From NCBI GenBank assembly GCA_012932865.1, contig SAXG01000008.1, positions 930,001 through 994,000 on the forward strand: 64,000 nt of DNA. Direction: 5' to 3'. Below, one piece after another: positions 1-11,463 of the stretch. Source of the stretch: Amylostereum areolatum. Taxonomy: Eukaryota > Basidiomycota > Agaricomycetes > Russulales > Stereaceae. The position numbers and the translations under genes were made by a program. How positions within the stretch are numbered: the stretch's first letter is position 1; each line of letters opens with the position of its first letter. The notes beneath the pieces were generated by a model. The model did not search any database. It had not been told where the DNA came from and saw nothing but the letters and a program-made list of their open reading frames with translations.

Positions 1-1459
1 TGAGGGTACTGTTGTATTATATGCCTGAGAAAGGCGAGATGATTTGAATTTTGAGGTGGGAGGTTTGGGCGCGGGACTAGAGAGAGTGGCTTCCAGAGGC
101 ACATTCTTGATATACTTATATGGTAAATATACATGTTGAATGATAAAGGCAGGGCTGAGCTGCTTACCGGCTGGTCCCATTCATTTTCGAAGGGTTCGTG
201 CGAGTGGGCAGCCATGGCCCGTGCAGCGTCCTGCCCTAGGGTCCCGCGCTTTTCGTAGTACGCCAGCGCAATCTCGCGATGGTGTTGGGCGGTATTCAGA
301 TCGAACTCGTCTTCCTCCACTGGGTCGTCCGGGATATCATCCTCCTCGTCCTCCCCGTTCTGGTCCGGTCGGACCTCCGGGATTGCGTCAAGGTCGTGGT
401 CGGAGAGGATGACGTCGCCGTCGTCCGAATCGGCGGGCACAGGCGAGCCAGGATCGGTCTCGTCGTCAGAATCGCCTTCAGGGGCGGAAGTCGGGGTTGG
501 GAGATGTATTGAAGGGAAGCGTTCGACGACCTGGAACTTCATCGGCTGGCCAACGTCGGAGGGACGGAACTTGCCAACTGCATCTGACCCAGGGATATCT
601 GGGCTTCGTAGCTTTGACGAAGAGGCGATGGGCGATGCCGATGAGGCCTCGGGGGGTATGTCCGCAAACGCGACGGACTTCTTTGGCCTTCCCGCCTTGC
701 GCTCTTCCTCTTTTTCCATGTCCTCCAGCAGCTGCATCTGTTTCTCGCGCTCCTCCCGCTCGCGCGTATCGGCTAGGTTTCGTAGCAATGCCTTTCCCAT
801 TCTCTTCTGCATGACTTTGGCCGCGTGCAGCCGCTCGAGCTCCTTTCGCGCGTTGGATTTGCGGCGTTCGAGCTCCTCCTTCGCGCGCTCGCGCTCCGAT
901 TCGGCGTTCCCTTTCCTCTTCTAGCGCCTCCTCCTCTTCCAACAGGTTGAGGATATCGTTCATTCTTCGACGTGTGAATTCGCGCTCCTCCGAGGACATT
1001 GTGGCAAGCGGTACGAGCCCTGGATCTTCGAGAGGGGGAGGATCGGGAACGGTGGTTTCCTCAGTCTGGATGATAGGCTCGCTAATCTCTATGATAGGCA
1101 AACCCTCCTCATTGAGTATCTGAAAAAAAGAAACAGAAAGTCATAAGCCTGTTAGTCCATCATAAGCTCATCCAAAACGCACCTCACCCCGCTCGTTTCG
1201 ATTTACACCGTTCTGCGCGTCGCCGGTCGCTCCACCGGCGTCTTCGAGCATCTCGCCCAGCTTGTCAGAGATCTTCACTATCTGGTCCTTCGACATCGGC
1301 GAGCCATTTTGCGTGTCCTGCGGAGAGATGCTATCAAACAAGGCCTGCAGCACTAAATCCTAGTCAGCGGCGGAGGGTGTCGAAGCACAGTACAAGATTG
1401 ACCTTCAGGTGCGGCTCTTAGGAGAGATTTTGGGTCGTGCCGTTGCTCGCGGCGGCCAT
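1..1459 (-). CDS. DUF3835 (URI1/Bud27-type) protein, partial, with frame break
   Basis: Exons read leftward: about 1353-1181, 1119-169, then a last exon that may leave the window. The segment after the intron at 1120-1181 opens with the NEEGLP motif seen in fungal URI/Bud27 proteins. A charged coiled coil follows, then KKSVAFADIPPE, an acidic stretch, and near 180-290 the motif QHHREIALAYYEKR followed by FENEWDQP, which is typical of DUF3835. Family knowledge: URI is an unconventional prefoldin linked to RNA polymerase assembly and translation. No prefoldin helix pair is visible upstream, and the next gene starts at 1932. Start uncertain: an ATG at 1459 runs into an in-frame TAA at 1418-1420, and the next in-frame ATG is at 1296. 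The coiled coil changes frame near 897-903, where one base too many is present. The intron starting at 168 has two possible acceptors (near 78 and 25). Family assignment good, gene integrity doubtful. Confidence 0.6.
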
Positions 1460-1931
1460 GGCGTCTCGTAGCGATAAGATAAAGCAAACAAAATCCTTCA
1501 GAAATAGACCATGGATGATGGGTAGATGGTGGGCGACTCCGAGTCGTGAACTTGAAGGGCCAGGAAGGGCCGCTCTGCGGTGTGAGTCACGTGAAGGGGA
1601 GCGCAAATTGGACTCGTTTGTACTGAAAGTTTCACAGTGGTAGTATGTGTTTTGCTCCAGGCAGTGGTCTCCGCGACTGCGACATGTACCCTCTGTGTAA
1701 CAAAATGAATTGACTGGATTTGTTGAAAGTTATTGGATGCAAGGTGATCGTCGACGAGGATCTGGCATCAGGTAGACCATTATAGGAAGGTGCTGATGTC
1801 AGCCTCGAGTCGCCTGCAAGAGTTGCTGCACTTGAGCAACTTTCCTCTTCAAAATTTCTCCTTAGAATAGCACTTACTTCTCGCCATTTGCCCTCGTCTC
1901 GCCCCTTCGCCCCTTCTCCCCTTCTTTCAAA

Positions 1932-2962
1932 ATGGTCGTTGTACAAACGGAAGCGAGCACCTCCACCCCCGCTCACAAAAACCGGCGCAAAATAACCCGC
2001 AAAGCCGCCCGCATCCCTGCCGAAGACGACGAGATGGTCGGCACCGCTGCCGCCACTCCCACATCGAAACCAGCACCAGAAAAGAGCACCGAAGATGACG
2101 ACCTCATGATTGAAGCGGATGCCGTTTTCGATGCGCCGAGCGCTGCACCTGCCTTCGAAGCCGCACCCGCATCCGCCCTCCAGGGCTCTCTCAAATCGGA
2201 AACTCGCCGCATATCGATCCCTCCCCATCGCATGTCTCCCCTCAAGAAGGACTGGGTGAATATATTTGGCCCGTTGACCGAGATGCTGGGGCTGCAGGTG
2301 AGGATGAACGTCCAGAGGAAGGCGGTCGAAGTTCGCGTGCGTGCTCCTGTTTCTAGTATCCTGATTGATCTGATCGACTATCTTTGTAGACGTCAAAACA
2401 TACAAAAGAGATCGGCGCGCTGCAGAAAGGCGCAGATTTCGTCAAGGCGTTTGCGCTCGGCTTCGATGTGAACGTACGATTTGGGTCTAAATAGCATATT
2501 CGATCTATACACTCACAGAGCCTCATCCAGGACGCCATCGCACTCCTGCGGCTAGACGACCTCTACCTTGATTCATTTGAGATAAAGGACGTTAAAACCC
2601 TCCACGGCGACCACCTTTCCCGTGCTATTGGTTCGTCCATCTTATGGCATAACTTCATTCTTCCTCACCATCGACCTCCTTCCAAACAGGCCGCATCGCT
2701 GGTCAAGACGGCAAGACCAAATTCACCATCGAAAACGCCAGTCGTACTCGCATCATCCTCGCCGACACGTACGTTCCCTCCTCCCATCTGAAAGGCGCAT
2801 CTGACAACGGCGGACGGCAGAAAAATCCACATCCTGGGCTCGTTCCAAAATATCAAGGTTGCGCGGGACGCCCTGGTCTCACTCATCCTTGGTTCGCCGC
2901 CTGGCAAAGTCTACGCGGGCCTACGTACCGTCAGCAGTCGCATGCGCCAACGTGCGCTGTAG
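1932..2962 (+). CDS. PNO1: Pno1/Dim2, KH-domain ribosome assembly factor
   Basis: Exons 1932-2336, 2390-2473, 2519-2630, 2690-2768 and 2821-2962 join in frame to 273 aa. After an acidic, disordered first 90 residues comes the family signature: [19 protein letters not shown], then [38 protein letters not shown], and a KH region with [11 protein letters not shown] and the closing [18 protein letters not shown]. Pno1 binds pre-18S rRNA in the nucleolus and cytoplasm, recruits the Dim1 methylase and guards the 3' end of 18S until Nob1 cleaves it. Length matches yeast Dim2 (about 274 aa). All introns are GT..AG, 44 to 59 nt. The gene is divergent from the DUF3835 gene on its left, with about 470 bp between the starts. 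Well supported; no lesion seen. Confidence 0.95.
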
Positions 2963-3263
2963 CAGCTTATAAGTGTATACTCTTGTGTATTTTCGGTTCT
3001 GTGCTGTATCTGTTGCTCGTGAAAATGGGCGTGAAGGGCGTGAGGTCGTAAGATAGCATTGACGATGGTGTACATGGTACAGTAATGGGACAAAACGATG
3101 CAGGATGTGAGTACAGATGTGCCAGAAAGAAAGACCGATGTAAGGCTACATAGATAGATACATAGGATGCGACGAAAGATGTCATAGCGAGTGCTGTACG
3201 ATAGGGGTATGTGTAGAGAAAACCTAGAGGAAAGACCGTCAGAGAACCGAGAGAACGAGAGCC
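2963..3263. other. Convergent 3' intergenic spacer
   Basis: Spacer between the stop of the Pno1 gene and the stop of the copper radical oxidase gene, which end toward each other. No gene, repeat or RNA was recognised. Confidence 0.6.
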
Positions 3264-5709
3264 TTACTCGGACCCGTCGTCTGCCTTCTTGCCCTTGCCC
3301 TTGCCCTCTTCGTACTGGTCCACCTCGGTGGCCTTGAGCAGGCTAAAAGGGTACCGTTAGCATTGTTCTCCTGCAAGGAAAGTTCGACCACCTACTTCTC
3401 GATAGCCCCCTGATCAACAGGTGGCCCCCGACCATCTCCCACCATGACCTTGACACCCTCACTGGCAACGTCGCCAGCGACGACGTACAACCATCCCGGA
3501 CCAGGCGGGTACACCTCCCCGCTCGGCGGACCCGTGATAGTAAGCGTGCTTCCGTCCTCCGAAAGTGACGTCTTGAGGAACACGAGTCGAGAGTTGGCGT
3601 GCACGGCGTGTGTCACGTACCCAAGGTCCATCAACGAGACTGCAACGGAAAAAGCAAGTTCAGCATGTCACCTTGTACGACACCACAAAGCTTACCTTTG
3701 ACATCGGAAGCCTGCACTGATGCGGGCAGCCGGATCTTCACCTCGATGGTTTTCCCGAAGTCCAACTTGTCCGAAACACCTTCGATGACAGGCCGTTCCG
3801 CGGACATGTACGGTGGCCTGAGCCATTCGACCCTGTACTCCGTCCCGTACGTCTCCTCGCTCCTATCCAAATTCGGGTTGCTTCCCGCCACGAGGATGTC
3901 GCCCTTTGGCGTGAGGCTCGCGACCGAATGATAAAGTCGTGGAATATTGCTCGTGGGCATGCCCTGGGCGTCGAAGCGCGCGCCGGCAGGCGAGGAGGGG
4001 CGGTAAAGCACCGGTGTAAAGACGGGATTGTCCGCGTTGGATGCACCGACCTGGTGTTGAACATTGCCGTACCCAGAGATGCCACTGCCTGCGCCGTTCA
4101 CGATGACGATGTCGCCGGTGGGCAGGAGCACAGCGTCCGGCATTGTGCGCGCGTCGGGCATCTGCTCGACCTGCCAGCCTGCGGCAATCCCGGCGTCGGA
4201 GAGTACGATGCGAGAACATTGGTTCGAGGCGGCATCCTGCGAAGAGATCTCCCAAGAGGGCTTGGTATCGTCGACCGTGGAACCTCCGCAAAGCAAGATC
4301 TCGGGCGTGTAGTCATTCGCTGGGTCCAGCGGAAGGAGCAGCGCCGTGCCGGTCATTGGGTACGTGACGCGCACGCCGTTCGGAATCTGCGGCAGCCGCT
4401 GTTCTTTGTTCGCCTTCCAGTCGTAGATCATCGCGTCGCGATTGGCGGCGACGAAGATGCGGCCGTCAGGAAGAGCGAACGCGATCGGAAACAGGTTCGA
4501 GTTGAGCGTATCGTGGAAGAAGGCGGAGGGAATCGGCATCCCATTCGACCCATGGATGTTCTTTGCCGGGAAATACTCGATGGTCGGATTGTTCGTCGTC
4601 GCGTTGTTCATCCATCCGCCTTTCTTCGAGCCCCCGAGGATCATCGCGCTCCCGTCAGAGATGCGCAGGACCGTGTTGTACCACCGCGGGCTCGCCATCC
4701 GAATGCGTCCGTGGTTCTCGTAGATGTCGCACTTGTCCGCGTCCTCGCCTTCGCACGGTTCCAGAATACGGATCGCCTGCAGCCCGTCGACGTCGCCAAA
4801 GTCTGCGGAGGCAGTGTTGTCCTGGACCACGGGGTTGCCGCCGACATTGATCATGGTGCCATTGCCGAGGAAGGTGCCGCCAGCGCAAAACGAGTTGGAC
4901 TGGACGTGGAGGGGCTTGACGGCGTAGGTATTGAGGTTGAGGAGCGCGCCCCAAGCGGGATGTCCGTCTATCGTGAGCGGGTTGTGTTCGACCTTGTCCA
5001 TGATGAGGGCATGCGTAGGAGAGATGATGGCCAGCTGCATAGCGTGAACGCCTGTCGTTCCTTGCTGGGTCAAAGTCCACTGAGAGCCCGAGGTCTGAGC
5101 TGGAGCGGCTTCCACAAGATTTGCGCCTTGAGGAGGTACCGAGGCAGTCGTTTGGCGGAGAGGTGCGCTCTGGTGCAAGTGGGAAACGCCACGAGTGACA
5201 ACGAACGCGTCCAGGTCAATGACATTTCCCGTCGCCTTGTCGCCCTTCTCACCCGTGTGCACGAGCTTGATCGTATGCTTGCCGTACGGTAGGTCGTAGC
5301 GCCAGAAGACTCGCTGTTGCTTGAGGGCCGTCTCGCTGTATGCGTCAGCTTTCTCTACCATCTTCCCGTCCAGATACACCGCCGCGATCCCGTGCCGTTT
5401 GTCCATGTTTCCGAACCATTCGATGCTGGTGCCGGTGAATGTGAGAGTTATAGCAGCCTTGGCAGTGGTGCTCGAGCGGAGGGTGTGTCCAACGAAATCC
5501 TGCGCAAACGATTCCCGCCATTTGCCGGAGTAGTGTACCAGAGGGGATGCCGAGTCGTAGCTTTTAGAGCCTGGCGGGACGTAGTAGGGTGTAAAGGCGG
5601 CGGGGGTGGTTGATCCTGGAACGACATGTCCGTTCCATGCCGATTCGCCCGCGAGCACAGCTGAGACAAGGACGAGGAGAGCCAGGTATCTCAGGAAAAG
5701 AGGCGTCAT
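3264..5709 (-). CDS. Copper radical oxidase (AA5, glyoxal-oxidase type), secreted
   Basis: Exons 5709-3696, 3639-3396 and 3342-3264 give 778 aa. The chosen Met starts a clear signal peptide (MTPLFLRYLALLVLVSAVLA); the frame stays open upstream but has no signal there. Residues about 30-190 form a beta-sandwich-like N-terminal module, followed by the seven-bladed oxidase domain. All radical-site residues of glyoxal oxidase can be placed: Cys in SNSFCAGGTFLGNG, the axial Tyr in SPRWYNTVLR, the Tyr-His pair in IPRLYHSVASLTPKGD, and the last His in THAVHANSRLVFLK in exon 2. Family knowledge: these enzymes oxidise aldehydes or alcohols to supply extracellular hydrogen peroxide to peroxidases during lignocellulose decay. 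The last exon adds a short tail with GKGKGKK after the C-terminal domain, unusual for a secreted enzyme. Substrate cannot be told from sequence. Confidence 0.92.
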
Positions 5710-6026
5710 GGAGTGCAGAAAGCGGGAGCAGTCCGCGGGAAAGAAGAGGAAATGAGAAACGTTAATCGTGAATGAGGAGGAAGTTGAAGAGAAGTCAGAG
5801 ATGGAACACAACTGAGCGGCGCGGTGGTCACAGGGCAAACACCGGTCAACAGCGACCTACAACGACGCGTTCTTTCGAATTTTGAAGTCATTTCATTTTC
5901 TAGACAAAGCACGTATATCATACAAAGATTCACCCAATCACTTGGGACGAGATAAAATTCTCTCTATTCTAGCGAATTACAATTTGACTTGTGTGGTAAC
6001 CTGCCACTGTACACAAAACGACTTCG

Positions 6027-8043
6027 TCAGCTCGTGTTCCAGGTATTATGCAGCCCTATCGTATCGTCCGCGCCATTGACCGGGCCCCCATTCGCCACGA
6101 TCGCCTCTCCAACCGTCTGCTCCCTCACACCACTCCCTCCGCCCTTGCCTTCGATCGCGCCCAGATCTCCGCCAACCTTGCGCTTCACGTTGTCCGCGCG
6201 AAGCCGTTCGAGATGGTCGAGGTACGCCGCATCGACGCCGCCCGTGACGTACTCCCCCGTGAACACGGAGCAGTCGAACGTCGTGATGGACCGGTTGAAC
6301 TGCCGCACGGACTCGATGAGGTCCGGGAGCGTTTGGAAAATGACCAGGTCCGCGCCGATGGCTTCCGCGACTTCTTCGGTTGTGCGTCCGTGAGCGACAA
6401 GCTCTACGCGCGAGGGCATATCGATGCCATAAACATTCGAATAACTGGTGGAAAGTGTCAGTGATTAAACGAAGCGGAACGAGGCGGAAGACGGACCGAA
6501 TAGGAGGCGCACAACTCGCGACGATAACCTTCCTCGCGCCGACGTCCTTCGCCATCTGGATGATCTCCTTGGAAGTCGTGCCACGCACAATCGAGTCTGT
6601 CAGGGAACCATCAGCCAGAAGTCAACCTTAGCGGAACAAAGCAGCCACGCGTACCGTCGACCAAGAGCACGTTCTTATCCGCAAACTCGAGCGCCATGGC
6701 GTTCAACTTCCTTCGGACGTTTTTCTTCCTAAAATTCCGTTGAGCATCATGCGTAATGTTCCAGAAAAACGCGACGTTAAACGCACCGCATTTGCTGGCC
6801 GGGCATGATGAAGGTCCTACCGACGTAGCGGTTCTTGATGAACCCCTCTCGGTACGGGAGCTGTAACGCCTGCGCGAGGTTCAGAGCGGCAACGCGGGAG
6901 GTGTCTGGTACGGGGATGACGACGTCCACGGCGATATTCTTCTCCTTCAGCACCCGCTTGACCTCCTCCGCGAGTGAGTCGCCCATCGCCATACGGCTGC
7001 GGTACACGCTGATTCCGTCCAGAACTGAATCGGGACGCGCGAAGTACACAAATTCGAAGATGTCGGGGGCGAACGTTGCGGGAGGCGCTACCTGACGGCG
7101 GGTCACCGATGTCCGGGTGATGATGACGGCCTCGCCTGTATAGCCACCGCGTTAGCTTCGCACGGAATTTGGCAGTTCCGAAAGGAAGGCCTCACCCGGT
7201 CGCACGTCCTCCCACTCGGAAAACCCGCTGGCGTCCGCCACCACGCTCTCGCTCGCAAACATCCAATCTCTTCCGTCGCCCGACTTGCGCGACGCCATCC
7301 CGACCGGCCGTATTCCGTTCGGGTCTCTGAACGCGATGATCCCGAACCCGGCAAGCATCGCGACACAGGCGTATGCGCCCTGGCACTCGCCCATGAGCCC
7401 GCCGATCGCGGTGAAGATATCGTCCTCGTTGATGCGGAACTTGCCCGTCTTTTGGAGATTGTTCGCGAAGATATTGAGGAGGAGCTCTGAGTCCGAGTTG
7501 GTGTTGATGTGACGGTGCGCGTCGGCGTCCATGAAGTGCAAGAGCTGAGCCGTGTTGATGAGGTTGCCATTCTATCCAGCCGTCAGACGGGCGGAAAGCG
7601 CAGAAAACGAAGGCGTGAAACATACATGAGCAAATACGATACCATACGGTGAATTAACGTAGAATGGCTGAGCCTCGGCGTGGTGCGAGCTGCCTGCAGT
7701 CGGATAACGCACTGTATAGGGCGATAGGTTTAGAACTTAATTCTTGGAAGACGATGCGCACGCCACGTACCATGTCCAATCCCCATACTTCCAATCAACC
7801 GTCCCAGCGAGTTGGCGTCGAAGACATCGCGGACCATCCCGTTGGCCTTGCACTGATAGAACCGACCCTTCGGACCTCCGGTCACGATCCCACACGCATC
7901 CTGGCCGCGGTGCTGCAACAGCGACAGGCCTTCACTGATCTCCGTGGCGACGTCCACCGTCGCGTCGTGTAGTAAAATGCCCAAAATCCCGCACACTGTA
8001 CCCGTTACTCCGAGGGACTCCGAGAAGAAGCGGAACACTCACT
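6027..8043 (-). CDS. ADE4: Amidophosphoribosyltransferase (first step of purine synthesis)
   Basis: Eight segments (8043; 7995-7771; 7711-7626; 7571-7196; 7135-6787; 6728-6655; 6596-6497; 6444-6027) join in frame to 542 aa. It transfers the glutamine amide to PRPP to make phosphoribosylamine in the cytosol. The N-terminal glutaminase domain begins [12 protein letters not shown] with the nucleophile Cys2, then [12 protein letters not shown] and [12 protein letters not shown]. The synthase half shows [48 protein letters not shown] and the PRPP loop [18 protein letters not shown]. The first codon is split: A at 8043 ends the leader exon (donor GTGAGT) and TG at 7995-7994 opens the next exon. No other Met would leave Cys at position 2, so the split start is well supported. 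Seven introns of about 50 to 60 nt. Confidence 0.95.
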
Positions 8044-9644
8044 GTCAGGCCAAGAACTGAAGTCACCTAGCAAATCGCACGGATGCGAAGGAATGTCGAG
8101 GGTAAAGGGGCGTCGGGGGGCACGAACGTGCGCTGGGGGTGCGAAAACGGACTCGCTGACCGAGATGAAGACATTTGGGTGAGGCGGCCGAAATTTTGTC
8201 GACAAAACCGTCTCTTCCTGACTCCGATCTTATCTTATCTATCTCCCCGCGCCGGCCGACCTCCTTTCTTTCTACCGCCATTCCGCGCTTTCAGCCATTC
8301 GAATGCCACAGCCACATACCGTGTAAGTATGTGCTTGGGCGATATATGTCCGAGGTACTCCCATGGGGCCAGATTGTGGAGCAATAGATGACGAGTAAGT
8401 GATACTAGTACTACAAGGAGTAAGATAACGCAAAACGATGAACAATGGTTGGGATCGTCAGGCTGTGGTGATGTACGCCGATCGACCTGGAACAAGGATC
8501 CGGGTAACCGTGTACATAATACAATGAAGAGCCTTCATCGCTGTATGCAACAAGGTCTATTTAAAACCCTAGGTAGGGTGAAGGAGCGAGCTAGGGGGCA
8601 GTGATAACACTAAGATCTTCTTGCTTTTTGGCCTCGGAACGCGAATGGCCTGCCCGCAAAGGACAGTCACAGTTACCCATATCAACAGCACCCATGTTGG
8701 AACACATCAGTTAGGTAGCTATACTTAGCCAAGTTATGGACGTTCCGGTCAACTTAACGCTGGTGACCTGTACTAGTAGTGTTTCCTAGTACCAGAGTAC
8801 TGCTGTAAATCCTCGGCATTGACTGTGAATCTTGGGAAATCAAACGCCCATGTAAGGGCATCGCCTCATCATGCCCGGTGCTTGGGTACGAAGATGATGG
8901 TTTGATGAGTGAGTATGAGTATTATGACCGAGGACATTTGGAGGACATGGGAGAGAGGTTTCTTCCTGTCAAAACAAGAACCTATTCTGACCAAATAAGA
9001 TTCTGTCCCAGAGTCCACTCCAATTAGGACATTTCAAACCTGCGTTTTTGCAGTAAATATCACAGTCCGCACGACACCCACGAGCTTCTGAGACACACCT
9101 GCTATCCCGCATCTGCTCGCTTCGGTCCAACTACCTGCTTCTGGAATTGGGGTCGACAACCTGTCACAATGCCCCTAGCCACTATTCATTCCGTTTGCAT
9201 AGCACAATAGGCAGACATCGGGTATGATGCGCCATCATTTCCTCGTTCGGTAACGCGACTAACGCCAGTTCAGCATTACGCACTTGCAAGACAGCCTGAA
9301 TACAAGGGGATCAAGCAGGAGCGACGAAGTAAAATGGACGCAAGGGTGGACTCATTTCTTCATGCGATGCAGGCTTTTGTGACCCGAGCCCTTCCTTGTT
9401 TCTCCATGAATTCAAGGGCTTCAACCCTTGTCCTAACCCATCCGTGATGTTTCAACCGGGTTATAGGGGCACCTTCTCGGAATACTTAAACGTCAAGAAG
9501 CCCTGTCGCCCCTCCCCATACACTTCTCCCCCCAGGACACATCTTTCCTGCGCACTTTACGCCACAGTGAGCTTTCATTTTGTTGGGTTTTGGAGACGAC
9601 CATGATATGCTCATTTCGCCCCTCATATTCCGCCTAGAACCCAT
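8044..9644. other. Intergenic region, 5' leader of ADE4 and upstream of F-box gene
   Basis: About 1.6 kb without a supportable gene. The first 200-250 bases probably carry the ADE4 untranslated leader and promoter. The rest is AT-richer than the neighbours, with many stops in all frames; no repeat, tRNA or transposon fragment was recognised. Confidence 0.5.
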
Positions 9645-11303
9645 ATGCCTCCTTCACCGACATCGCTCAGCAAGACTGTCCCCGTTCACGGTCTGCCACC
9701 TGAACTTGTAGAGAGGGTCTTTCTCCTATGTAGAGCGGTCGACCCGCCCAAGGTTGTTTACGCATACCCGGGGTGGATTCGCGTCACCTTCGTGTGTCGC
9801 CGCTGGCGTGAGGTGGATGGCACTTCCCCTCTCATAACTCCGTCGCACCAATGCTGTTTTCCCCACAGATCGCTCTCTTAAGCCCCCGACTTTGGTCCGT
9901 CGTCTCAGGGTCTGACCTCCCCCAGTCATGGGTTCTCAAGATGATCAACCTCTCTAATTCCGCGCCGCTTTCCCTTTCGCTCGACCTCGTCAAACACCGC
10001 GCGCTCCTCCCGCAACTCCTGCACATCCTCGAACCTCATGTGTCAGCCCGTCTGGCGCACCTATCTATTCAGTACCCCGATGCCCCTGAAGATGCCGCCA
10101 CATTTGCGGAACAGCTCGCCGAAACTCCTTCGGCGCCGACGCTCAAGTCCCTCGAGATATGCGGCGGGCACGCCCTCGCGCTTCCCAGCAACATATTCTC
10201 CTCGACATGCCCTCAACTGGAAGCATTGACTCTGAAGCGATGCTTCCTCCCTTGGAGTGCCAACGTGTACGATCGCCTCATCCATCTCGACATCCAACTG
10301 TCACCAGAAGAATCCGAATACGACCACCAGCCCACGCTCACAGGAACTGCGCATGTACAGATGCCTATGTCTTCGATCCAAGAGGCTGCTGCCGCGTTGC
10401 AGAACATGCCGCGCCTACAAACACTGCGCCTGCGGAACGTCCTTCCGTCTAAGGACACGCCTATACACACGCCACCGCACCCCATTGATCTCCCGCACTT
10501 GTCGGACCTCGAGCTCGAGGGAGGCGTGCAGAGCTGCGTCGCGCTCATCACCCACATCCTCGTTCCCGCACAAACCAACATCACCCTGTATTTGGATTGC
10601 GCCGACCCGGCGGCACTTCGCCACAATGGCTGTCGATCTCGGGTTCCCATCCAAGTCGCCCCGAGTACTCGAGCTCGATTTCGGCGGACGCTACGAGCTC
10701 GCGATGCGCATGCGGTTCTCCGATCCAGAAGGCGCCAGGGGTGAAGGACAGGGGGTGTTCACGCTGCACGTCAACAGCGATACCCAGTTCTGCCGTTGGC
10801 ATGCAATGGACAAGTACACGAGCCTCGCGGCCTCCATTTCCCTCGACCGCCTCGAGCACCTCCTCTACCGCGCGTGTTTTACGCGTTTCTGGCTGGCGCC
10901 CGAGTGGGAGCGTGTCCTGCGCCACGGCACGCCCAATCTTCGAGAGATCACCGCTTTGGGTACCCCTGCGGGCCTCAGCCTGGCCGAATCGGTCGAACGC
11001 TGGGACGTGGCCTGTAGTGGAATCAGCTTCGTGCCTGCCCTACGGCATCTGTGTTTCGCCGGGTGTCAGTTTAGAGGTGCCGGTTCCCAGCCTGAAGTGG
11101 CGGAGAAGAAGACGGTTTGGAATCGGGGGTCATCGTCATTGTGGGCGGTGTTACATGGCCGATCGCAGGGCCCATCTTCTGGACCAAATCATGGTAGTGC
11201 ACAGAATGCAGAAGGGCACGCGAACGAGCTTGTGACTGTAGAGCTCGTGGGCGTGGGTTCGAGCATACAGTCGCCGCCAGCGATCCATCAAGCGAGACTA
11301 TAG
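9645..11303 (+). CDS. F-box protein, with an apparent one-base frame break
   Basis: Exon 1 is 9645-9812, exon 2 starts at 9869. The join gives the F-box core: VHGLPPELVERVFLLCRA, then VTFVCRRWREIALLSPRLWSVV. Family role: the F-box binds Skp1 and the C-terminal part presents targets to an SCF ubiquitin ligase. The rest (about 480 residues) contains loosely leucine-rich strands such as LAHLSIQYPD, LKSLEICGGHAL and LEALTLKRCFL, typical of expanded Agaricomycete F-box families. Frame continuity fails near 10623-10626: the first frame reads into nonsense-like sequence, while the next frame (starting AVDLGFPSKSPRVLELDF) continues coherently to the stop at 11301-11303. Dropping one A would join them and no intron fits. 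Either a recent lesion or an assembly error. Target unknown. Confidence 0.7.
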
Positions 11304-11463
11304 ATAAGTACTGTATTATGACAACCTATCGGGGCCAACGCACTGTATTGTGCACACGGATATTATTACAGCTATGTATCATCTAGTGAAGCAGACAGAG
11401 GCTAGCCGTTTCAGGCAACAACGACTAAGACTAAAAACTATCATTACGGGAGGGTGAACGAAG

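Noticed and set aside
1632..2405. Minus-strand frame opposite the Pno1 gene
   Set aside because: Antisense to a conserved coding exon; no homology features.
3928..5292. Long plus-strand open frame (about 450 codons) antisense to the copper radical oxidase
   Set aside because: It lies wholly within the oxidase coding exon and shows no motif; it is a by-product of GC-rich third positions.
8500..9600. Possible tRNA or small gene in the long spacer
   Set aside because: No cloverleaf with B-box could be traced by eye, and all frames are short; a tRNAscan run would settle it.
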